Of a stretch of 64,000 nucleotides of DNA, positions 32,487-42,040 are shown piece by piece. Within the stretch, counting starts at the first letter, position 1. Every line of letters starts with the position of its first letter. Position numbers and translations under genes: made by a program. The notes under the pieces are model-generated. The model saw only the letters and a list, made by a program, of their open reading frames with translations, did not search any database and was not told the DNA's origin. Source of the DNA: Hyperoodon ampullatus (taxonomy: Eukaryota; Chordata; Mammalia; Artiodactyla; Ziphiidae); contig OX457057.1 of assembly GCA_949752795.1 (NCBI GenBank), positions 163,099,980 through 163,163,979 on the forward strand. Direction: 5' to 3'.

Positions 32487-35400
32487 CTATATTCTACATA
32501 TATGCATTACTATATGATATTTGCTTTTCTCTTTCTGACTTACTTCACTTTGTATGACAGTATCTAGGTCCATCCACGTCTGTACAAATGACCCAATTTC
32601 GTTCCTTTTTATGCCTGAGTAATATTCCACTGTATATATGTACCACTTCTTCTTTATCCATTCGTCTCTCAATGGGCATGTAGGTTGCTTCCATGACCTG
32701 GCTATTGTAAACAGTGCTACAGTGAACATTGGGGTGCATGTGTGTTTTTGAATTATGGTTTTGTCTGAGTATATGGCCAGTAGTGGGATTGCTGGGTCGT
32801 ATGGTAGTTCTATTTTTAGTTTTTTAAGGAACCTCCATACTGTTCTCCATAATGGCTGTATCAATTTACATTCCCACCAACAGTGCAAGAGCGTTCCCAT
32901 TTCTCCACACCCTTTCCAGCATTTGTTGTTTGTAGATTTTTGATGATGCCCATTCTAACTGGTGTGGGGTGATACATCATTGTAGTTTTGATTTGCATTT
33001 CTCTAATAATTAGTGATGTTGAGCAGCTTTTCATGTGCCTCTTGTCCATCTGTATGTCTTCTTTGGAAAGATGTCTATTTAGGTCTTGTGCCCATTTTCT
33101 GATTGGGTTGTTTGTTTTTTTAATATTGAGCTGCATGAGCTGTTTATATATTTTGGAGATTAATCCTTTGTCCATTGATCGTCTGCAAATGTTTTCTCCC
33201 ATTCCAAGTGTTGTCTTTTCATCTTGTTTATAGTTTCCTTTGCTGTGCAAAAGCTTTTAAGTTTCATTAGGTCCCATTTGTTTATTTTTATTTCCATTTC
33301 TTTAGGAGGTGGGTCAAAAAAGATCTTGCTGTGATTTATGTCAAAGAGTGCTCTTCCTATGTTTTCCTCTAAGAGTTTTATAGTGTCCAGTCTTAAATTT
33401 AGGTCTCTAATCCATTTTGAGTTTATTTTTGTATATGGTGTTAGGGAGTATTCTAATTTCGTTCTTTTACATGTAGCTGTCCAGTTTTCCAGCACAGTTT
33501 ATTAAAGAGAATGTCTTTTCTCCATTGTATATCCTTGCCTCCTTTGTCATAGATTAGTTGACCATAGGTGCATGGGTTTTATCTGGGCTTTCTATCCTGT
33601 TCCATTGATCTATATTTCTGTTTTTGTGCCAGTACCATATTGTCTTGATTACTGTAGCTTTGTAGTATACTCGGAAGTCAGGAAGTCTGAATCCTCCAGC
33701 TCCGTTTTTTTCCCTCAAGATTGCTTTGGCTATTCAGGGTCTTTTGTGTCTCTACAAATTTTAAGATTTTTTGTTCTAGTTCTGTAAAAATGCCACTGGT
33801 AATTTGATCGGGATTGCATTGAATCTGTAGATTGCTTTAGGTAGTAGGGTCATTTTCACAGTATTGATTCTTCCAATCCAAGAACATGGTATATCTCTCC
33901 ATCTGTTTGTGTCATCTTTGATTTCTTTCATCAATGTCTTATAGTTTTCTGAATACAGGTCTTTTACCTCCCTAAGTAAGTTTATTCCTAGGTATTTTAT
34001 TCTTGTTGTTGCAATGGTGAATGCGATTGTTTCCTTAATTTCTCTTTCTGATCTTTTGTTGTTAATGTATAAGACTGCAAGAGATTTCTGTGCATTAATT
34101 TTGTACCCTGCAACTTTACCAAATTCATTGATTACCTCTAGTAGTTTTCTGGTGGCATCGTTAGGATTCTCTATGTATAGTATGTCATCTGCAAACAGTG
34201 ACAGCTTTACTTCTTCTTTTCCAATTTGTATTCCTTTTATTTCTCTTTCTTCTCTGACTGCCGTGGGTAGGACTTCCAAAACTATGTTGAATAATAGTGG
34301 TGAGAGTGGACATCCTTGTCTTGTTTCTGATCTTAGAGGAAATGCTTTCAGTTTTTCACCATTGAGAATGAAGTTTGCTGTGGGTTTGTCATATAAGGCC
34401 TTTATTAAGTTGAGGTAGGTTCCCTCTATGCCCACTTTCTGGAGAGTTTTTATCATAAATGGGTGTTGAAATTTGTCAAAAGCTTTTTCCGCATCTGTTG
34501 AGATGATCATATGGTTTTTATTTTTCAATTTTTTAATATGGTGTATCACATTGATAAATTTGCATATATTGAAGAATCCTTGCATCCCTGAGATAAATCC
34601 CACTTGATCATGGTGCATGATCCTTTTAATGTGTTGTTGGATTCTGTTTACTAGTATTTTGTTGAGGATTTTTGCATCTATTCATCAGTGATATTGGTCT
34701 GTAATTTTCTCTTTTTATAGTATGTTTGTCTGGTTTTGGTATCAGGGTGAAGGTGGCCTCATAGAATGAGTTTGGGAGTGTTCCTTCCTTTGCAATTTTT
34801 TGGAAGAGTTTGAGAAGGATGGGTGTTAGCTCTTCTCTAAATGTCTGATAGAATTCACCTGCGAAGCCATCTAGTCCTGGGCTTTTGTTTGTTGGAAGAA
34901 TTTTAATCCCAGTTTCAATTTCATTACTTGTGATTTGTCTGTTCATATTTTCTATTTCTTCCTGGTTCAGTCTTGGAAGGTTATACCATTTTAAGAATTT
35001 GTCCATTTCTTCCAGGTTGTCCATTTTATTGGCATAGAGTTGCTTGTAGTAGTCTCTTATGACGCTTTGTATTTCTGTGGTGTCTGTTTTAAATTCTCCT
35101 TTTTCATTTCTAATTTTATTGATTTGAGTCCTTTCCCTCTTTTTCTTGATGAGTCTGGCTAAATGTTTATCAATTTTCTTTATCTTCTTAAAGAACCAGT
35201 CTTTTGTTTTATTGATCTTTGCTCTTATTTTCTTTGTTTCTAGTTCATTTATTTCTGCTCTGATTTTTATGATTTCTTTCCTTCTACTAACTTTGGGTTT
35301 TGTTTGTTCTTCTTTGTCTAGTTCCTTTAGGTGTAAGGTTAGATTTTTTATTTGAGATTTTTCTTATTTCTTGAGGTAGGCTATATTGCTATAAACTTCC

Positions 35401-36278
35401 CTCTTAGAATTGCTTTTGCTGCATCCCATAGGTATTGGATTGTTGTGTTTTCATTGTCATTTGTCTCTAGGTATTTTTTGATTTCCTCTTGGATTTCTTC
35501 CACGATATCTTGGTTATTTAGTTATATATTATTTAGCCTCCATGTGTTTGTGTTTTTTACGTTTTTTCCCCTGTAATGTATTTCTAATCTCATAGCACTA
35601 TGGTCGGAAAAGATGCTTGATATGATTTCAATTTTCTTAAATTTACCAAGGCTTGATTTGTGACTGAAGATGTGATCTACCCTGGAGAATGTTCCGTGTG
35701 CACTTGAGAAGAAAGTATAATCTGTTTTTGGATGGAATGTCCTATAAATATCAATTAAATCTGTCTATTGTGTCATTTAAAGCTTGTGTTTCTTTATTAA
35801 TTTTCTGTCTGGATGATCTGTCCACTGGTGTAAGTGAGGTGTTAAAGTCCCCCACTATTATTGTGTTACTGTCAATTTCCTCTTTTATAGATCTTAGCAT
35901 TTGCCTTATGTATTGAGGTGCTCCTATGTTGGGTGCATATATATTTATAATTGTTATATTTTCTTTTTGGATTGATCCCTTGATCATTATGTAGTGTCCT
36001 TCCTTGTCTCTTGTAACATTCTTTATTTTAAAGTCTATGTTATCTGATATGAGTATTGCAACTGCAACTTTCTTTTGATTTCCATTTGCCTGGAATATCT
36101 TTTTCCATCCCTTCACTTTCAGTCTGTATGTGTCCCTAGGTCTGAAGTGGGTCTCTTGTAGACAGCATATATATGGGTCTTGTTTTTGTATCCATTAAGC
36201 GAGCCTGTGTCTTTTGGTTGGAGTATTTAATCCATTCATGTTTAAGGTAATTATCAATATGTATGTTCCTATTACCAG
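32487..36278 (-). pseudogene. L1-A ORF2 remnant (endonuclease and reverse transcriptase)
   Basis: In an active L1 this protein nicks target DNA and reverse-transcribes L1 RNA at the nick. About 3.79 kb remain, close to the usual ~1,275 codons, but split among frames by indels and stops. Endonuclease: the motif VGDFNTSLTP is in the fragment 35751-36116. Reverse transcriptase: fragment 33776-34618 shows [25 protein letters not shown] and the catalytic FADD; the residue usually following FADD (methionine) is deleted, giving FADDILYI. The C-terminal Cys-rich HCWWECK segment is in 32487-32900. The position of the usual start methionine (36276-36278) now reads CTG. Confidence 0.9.
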
Positions 36279-36335
36279 TTTCTTAATTGTTATGGGTTTG
36301 TTTTGTAGGTCTTTTTCTTCTTTTGTGTCTCCCAC

Positions 36336-37262
36336 TTAGAGAAGTTCCTTTAGCATTTGTTGTACAGCTGGTTTGGTGGTGCTGAATTCTCTTAGCTTTT
36401 GCTTGTCTGTAAAGTTTTTAATTTATCTGTGAAATCTGAATATCCTTGCCAGGTAGAGTAATCTTGGTTGTAGGTTCTTCCCTTTCATCACTTTAAATAT
36501 ATCATGCCACTCCCTTCTGGCTTGTAGAATTTCTGCTGAGAAATCAGCTGTTAACCTTATGGGAGCTCCTTTGTATGTTATTTGTCATTTTCCTCTTATT
36601 GCTTTTAATAATTTTTCTTTGTCTTTAATTTTTGTCAATTTGATTACTATGTGTCTAGCTGTGTTTCTCCTTGGGTTTATCCTGCCTGGGACTCTGTGTG
36701 CTTCCTGGACTTGGGTGACTATTTCATTTCCCATGTTAGGGAAGTTTTCGACTATAATCCCTTCAAATATTTTCTCGGGCCCTTTCTCTCTTTCTTCTCC
36801 TTCTGGGACCTGTATACTCCAAATGTTGGTGCATTTAATGTTGTCCCAGAGGTCTCTTAGGCTGTGTTCATTCCTTTTCATTCTCTTTTCTTTATTCTGT
36901 TCCATGGCAGTGAGTTCCACCATTCACTCTTCCAGGTCACTTATCCATTCTTCTGCCTCAGTTATTCTGCTATTGATTCCTTCTAGTGTATTTTTCGTTT
37001 CCGTCATTGCATTGTTCATCTCTGTTTTTTTGTTATTTAATTCTTCTAGGTGTTTGTTCTTTAATTCTTCTAGGTCTTTGTTAAAGATTTCTTGCATCTT
37101 CTCAATCTTTGCCTCCATTCTTTTCCCGAGGTCATGGAGCATCTTCTCTATTTTTATTCCGAATTCTTTTTCTGGAAGGTTGCCTATTTCCACTTCATTT
37201 AGTTGTTTTTCTGGGGTTTTATCTTGTTCCTTCACCTGGTACATAGTCCTCTGCCTTTTCAT
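36336..37262 (-). pseudogene. L1-A ORF1 remnant (RNA-binding chaperone)
   Basis: ORF1 proteins form trimers through a coiled coil and coat L1 RNA. The frame from the ATG at 37260-37262 to the TAA at 36336-36338 is 309 codons with no net frameshift, but has in-frame stops at 36924-36926 (TGA), 36585-36587 (TGA) and 36423-36425 (TAA). The N-terminal part begins MKRQRTMYQ and contains a charged coiled-coil stretch (KDLEELKNKHLEELNN). The conserved INPRRNT motif lies before the second stop. The start was chosen to match the same position in the second L1. Confidence 0.9.
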
Positions 37263-38120
37263 TTTGTCTATATTTCTGTTAATGTGCTTTTCCTTCCATA
37301 GGCTGCAGGATTCTGGTTCTTCTTGTTTCTGCTGGCTGCCCTCTGATGGTGAGGCTAAGAGGCTTGTGCAAGCTTCCTGATGGGAGGGACTGGCGGTGGG
37401 CAGAACTGGGTGTTGCTCTAGTGGGCTGAACTCAGTAAAACTTTAATTTGCTTGTCTGCTGATGGGTGGGGTTGAGTTCCCTCCCTGTTGGTTGTTTGGC
37501 CTGAAGTGGCCCAGCACTGGAGGCTACAAGCTCTTTGGTGGGGTTAATGGTGGACTCTTGGAGGGCTCATGCCAGAGGGTACTTCCCAGAACTTCTGCTG
37601 CCAGTGTCCTTGTCCCCACAGTGAGCCACAGCCACCCCCCACCTCTGCAGGAGCCCCTCCAACACTAGCAGGTAAGTCTGGTTCAGTCTCCCATGGGGTC
37701 ACTGCTCCTTCTCCTGGGTCCTAATGCTCACACTACTTTGTGTGTGCCCTCCAAGAGTGAAGTCTCTGTTTCCCCCAGTCCTGTCGAAGTCCTGCAATCA
37801 AATCCCGCTAGCTTTCAAAATCTGATTCTCTAGGAATTCCTCCTCCCATTGCTGGACCCCCAGGGTGGAAGCCTGACATGGGGTTCAGAACCTTCACTCC
37901 AGTGCGTGCACTTCTGTGGTATAAGTATTCTCCAGTTTGTGAGTCACCCCCCAGCAGTTATGGGATTTGCTTTTATTGTGATTGCACACCTCCTACCATC
38001 TCTTTGTGGCTTCTCCTTTGTCTTTGGATGTGGGGTACCTTTTTTAGTGACTTCCAGTGTCTTCCTGTCGATGATTGTTCAGCAGTTAATTGTGATTCTG
38101 GTGCTCTCACAAGAGGGAGT

Positions 38121-38700
38121 CCATGGCAGGGTTTTGAGGAAAGGGGTGCTGTGACCTGTTAAAGTAAATGTAGCACTCAACCTAGGTGTTGGGTTGAGAA
38201 TAGACACCATCGGGGAAGGACAGGAGCAGGGACACCAGTTAGGTGGCCCTGTAAATAATTCAGGTGAGGGATGATGGTGGCCTGGATCAGGGTGGTGGGT
38301 TGGCGTTATGAGAAATGGTCAAATTCTGAATATATTTTGGATGTAGAGCTGATTTGAATTTGCTGATGGACTAAATATGGGATGTGGGAGAAATAGAGGA
38401 ATCATGAACAGCATTAAGATTTTTGTCCTGAGTAACTTGAAGAATGAATTTGCCATGAACTGGGCTGGGGAAGCCCAAGGGAGGAGGTTGAGGGAATATT
38501 AAAATTCAGATATCTCTTAGCTATCTCGCTGGAGATTGTGAGCAGGCAGTCTGGTGCTCAGGGGGGAGGTGTGGGCTGGAGATGCAAACTGAGGAGATGT
38601 CAACATGTCCACAGTGTTTAAAGCTAGGAAACTAAGTGAGGTCACCCAGAGTACAACTGTAGGTCAAGAAAAGAGAACCAAGTACTTGAGCTATGAGATT
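38121..38700 (-). mobile_element. L2 fragment, right part (split by L1)
   Basis: Continues the 32190-32260 L2: CACCAGTTAGGTGGCCCTGT, CAGGTGAGGGATGATGGTGG, AATATATTTTGGATGTAGAG, GGTGTGGGCTGGAGATGCAA. This is reversed L2 coding sequence. Confidence 0.75.
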
Positions 38701-38879
38701 CATTTAGAGTCACGCTTGAGTTCTCAACTCTGACAGTCCCTGAAGGAAAGAAAGTGGTTGAACCTCTCTTTTCCCAATTTATTTGACTGTGGAGCACACT
38801 TCTTCCCTGTACCTGTGGAATTGCTGTTCTATTGAATACATTTTTGAGAAGACCACGTTAGCCTTGGGAGATAGCCTAG

Positions 38880-39230
38880 GGCCCTAAGGGGAGGAACTTT
38901 CCATGTTCTGCTAAGGAATTTGGACTTTATCTCCCAGGTGGTGGGAGGCCACTGACGGGTTTTAAGAGAAGTAACAGGATGGTATATTTTTGTGGCAGTG
39001 TGGAAGGTGGTTTTGGGTGGGGGGGAGTCTGAAGGAAGAAGACAAGTGAATAGGTAATTGAAATAGCCTAGGTGAAAGATGATAAAGCCCTGAATGTAGC
39101 AATTGGGAATGGAGAGAGAGAATCAGATGAAATGGGTATTTAGGACGTTTAGAATCCATAAGATTTGAAGACCTATCAGACATAGTAGGTGATGAAAAGA
39201 TTCTATGATAACCCTGAGGGTTTTGGCTTG
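38880..39230 (-). mobile_element. Second L2 fragment
   Basis: The same L2 region as the previous entry is met again (AAGGAATTTGGACTTTATCT; AATAGCCTAGGTGAAAGATG), so this is a separate copy and not a continuation. Confidence 0.65.
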
Positions 39231-40059
39231 GATAGGATTTTCTGTAATTACCTGTATCCCTTAGGAGAAGTCTATCAATGCAAGCTACAAACCAGCACTT
39301 CATGTAATTAACTTTTACTTTTAACATGGTTCAAGTTATATTTTATTTTACAATGAAAAATGGGAATTCATTTAATGTTCAGACAATGCTGCCTTCCATT
39401 ATTGTCATTCATAAAGTCATACTAGTTTTTCGATAATACAAAAACATTTTAAAAATGATACTTAATAGAGTGAGTGTAAGAACTGTTTGAATGTGCAGGG
39501 GAGCATGGTGCTACTTTCTTTTTAACATTAATAGTTATATTTTGAGATTGGTGTGTTCTAATCTTTTGTATGCATAATACAGATTGTAAAAGAGAGCAGA
39601 TTATACATACTAGAAAAATGTTCCTAGGGGTTAAGTTAAGGACCTTGGATATATGCCTGGGCCCTATTTTCCAACACTGATAGAAAGTGGGAGACATTCC
39701 AGTATTGCTTATTTTGATTGTTCTATGTTCAGAATGGTGGCTGAGAAATGCCGGCATTCCTCTGGCTACTCCATGGACACTGGAAAGAAGGGATGCTTCT
39801 TTAGTGTAGTGATGGTATGTCCATAGCCTTTTACCTTTTTAAATAACCTCTTGCCTGCAGTGGTGGCATGTCCCAAATAGCTTAGGTTCTAAAAACTGAA
39901 TTGAGAAGCAGAACCAAGTTGTTTAGGGTTATGCAAATGATGCATGATGTCGTATCTTGACTACTAATGAAGCCCAGTTTGACATATAATTAATTCTTAA
40001 GAAAAAAAAATGAAGATTTTGGGGGGTAGTAAATATTGGTTCTGTTCACAGATATTTCT
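39231..40059. other. No recognised feature
   Basis: AT-rich unique-looking sequence. Minus frames of 102-121 codons lie at 38962-39327 and 39449-39757, with no domain recognised. Confidence 0.4.
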
Positions 40060-40322
40060 GGTTTTCTTCCCTCTAGGCACATGTAGGATTGAATATCCTG
40101 ATCTGTGTTATAGAAGACTGGCCATGTGACTGACTTCAGCCAATGAAATGTAAGTGGAAATGATGTGCATTACCTCTGGATAAGAGTCAGTAAGAGCTAG
40201 TGTATAAGTTGCTACATATCCTTTCCCTTGTCATGGTGCCCAGTGATGCTCCAGATGATGGAGGCTCTTAGTTTTTGTTCCTGACAGAGGCAATGTAGGG
40301 ATGAGTCCCTAGAGGATATGTA
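40060..40322 (+). mobile_element. MLT1-like LTR, 5' part only
   Basis: GACTGGCCATGTGACTGACT, then AGCCAATGAAATGTAAGTGG and AGTGATGCTCCAGATGATGG, matches the front half of a MaLR-type LTR. The back half is missing: it should lie beyond the following L1 at 46377 but is not there. Confidence 0.55.
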
Positions 40323-40447
40323 AGCTTTATTTTTTAAAAAATTTTTAAATTAAATTTAATTTATTTTTTTATATAGCAGGTTCTTATTAGTTATCCGTTT
40401 TATACATATTAGTGTATACATGTCAATCCCAATCTCCCAATTCATCA

Positions 40448-40488
40448 TACCACCACCACCCCACCCCCCACCACCACTTTCCCCCCTT
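40448..40488 (-). other. G-rich tract in the L1-B 3' UTR, quadruplex-capable
   Basis: On the minus (sense L1) strand there are runs of six, six and four G with short spacers, plus G pairs. G-rich polypurine tracts are a known trait of mammalian L1 3' UTRs; folding is inferred. Confidence 0.6.
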
Positions 40489-41206
40489 GGTGTCCATACA
40501 CTTTTTCTCTACACCTGTGTCTTTATTTCTGCCCTGCAAACTGGTTCATCTGTACCATTTTTCTAGGTTCCACATATATGCATTAATATAAGATATTAGT
40601 TTTTCTCTTTCTGACTTATATCACTCTGTATGACAGTCTCTAGGTCCCTCCACATCTCTACAAATGACACAATTTTGCTCCTTTTTATGGCTGAGTAACA
40701 TTCCATTGTATGTATGTACCACATCTTCTTTATCCATTCATCTGTCAATGGGCATTTAGGTTGCTTCCATGACCTGGCTATTGTAAATTGTGCTGCAGTG
40801 AACATTGGGGTGCATGTGTCTTTTTGAATTATGGTTTTCTCAGGGTATATGCCCAGTAGTGGGATTGCTGGGTCATACGGTAATTCTCATATGGTAATTC
40901 TATTTTTAGTTTTTTAAGGAACCTCCATACTGTTCTCCACAGTGGCTGTATCAATTTACATTCCCACCAACAGTGCAAGAGGGTTCCCATTTCTCCACAC
41001 CCTCTCCAGCATTTGTTGTTTGTAGATTTTCTGATGATGCCCATTCTAACTGGTGTGAGGTGATACCTAATTGCTGTTTTGATTTGAATTTCTCTAGTAA
41101 TTAGCGATGTTGAGCAGCTTTTCATGTGCTTCTTGGCCATCTGTATGTCTCCAAATAGACATTGGAGAAATGTCTATTTAGGTCTTGTGCCCATTTTCTG
41201 ACTGGG

Positions 41207-41490
41207 TTTTTTTTTTTTTTTTTTTTATGGCTGTGTTGGGTCTTCGTTTCTGTTCGAGGGCTTTCTCCAGTTGTGGCAAGTGGGGGCCGCTCTTCATCGT
41301 GGTGTGTGGGCCTCTCACTATTGCAGCCTCTCTCGTTGCGGAGCACAGGCTCCAGATGCGCAGGCTCAGTAGTTGTGGCTCACAGGCCTAGTCGCTCCGT
41401 GGCATGTGGGATCCTCCCAGACCAGGGCCCGAACCTGCGTCCACTGCATTGGCAGGCAGACTCTCAACCACTGCGCCACCAGGGAAGCCC
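41207..41490 (-). mobile_element. CHR SINE inserted in L1-B ORF2
   Basis: A T18-type tail precedes TATGGCTGTGTTGGGTCTTC, and the reversed head ends GCGCCACCAGGGAAGCCC. The L1 text resumes with GGTTTTTTGTTTCTTTAATA. Short GGTTTTTT-like flanks make the target-site duplication ambiguous. Confidence 0.92.
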
Positions 41491-41888
41491 GGTTTTTTGT
41501 TTCTTTAATATTGAGCTGTATGAGCTGTTTATATGTTTTGGAGATTAATCCTTTGTCCGTTGATTCATTTGCAAATATTTTCTCCCATTCTGAGGGTGGT
41601 CTTTTCGTCTTGTTTGTAGATTCCTTTGATTTGCAAAAGCTTTTAAGTTTCATTAGGTCCCACTTGTTTATTTTTGTTTTCATCTCCATTACTTTAGGAG
41701 GTGGATCAAAAAAGATCTTGCTGTGATTTATGTCACAGAGTGTTCTTCCTATGTTTTCCTCTAAGAGTTTTATGGTGTCCGGTCTTACATTTAGGTCTCT
41801 AATCCATTTTGAGGTTATTCTGTGTATGGTGTTAGGGAGTGTTCTAATTTCATTCTTTTACATGTAGCTGTCCAGTTTGCCCACTTTT

Positions 41889-42040
41889 TTTTTTTTTTTT
41901 AGTTTCTGCTTTATAACAAAGTAAATCAGTTATATATATATACATCTGTTCCCATATCCCTTCCCTCTTGTGTCTCCCTCCCTCCCACCCTCCCTACTCC
42001 ACCCCTCCAGTCAGTCACAAAGCACTGAGCTGATCTCCCT
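41889..42040 (-). mobile_element. L1 3'-UTR fragment inserted in L1-B
   Basis: A T run leads into GTTTCTGCTTTATAACAAAG, CTTCCCTCTTGTGTCTCCCT and CAAAGCACTGAGCTGATCTC. This 3'-UTR type differs from that of L1-B and is the same as at 60911-61238. L1-B ORF2 text resumes at CAGCACCACTTATTGAAGAG. No clear duplication flanks it. Confidence 0.8.

Larger units (their letters stand above)
32261..38120 (-). mobile_element. L1, near full length (L1-A)
   Basis: About 5.86 kb, read right to left: 5' UTR (about 37263-38120), ORF1 remnant, ORF2 remnant, 3' UTR and an A tail that appears as T-rich sequence from 32268. A perfect 15-bp target-site duplication, CCATGGCAGGGTTTT (32246-32260 and 38121-38135), frames it within an L2. 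The length is close to a complete mammalian L1. Both reading frames are broken, so it cannot now move by its own proteins. Confidence 0.95.

Noticed and set aside
36559..37380. A 273-codon plus-strand open frame.
   Set aside because: It is the antisense shadow of the L1-A ORF1 remnant and 5' UTR; hydrophobic low-complexity content arises from reading the A-rich L1 sense strand backwards.
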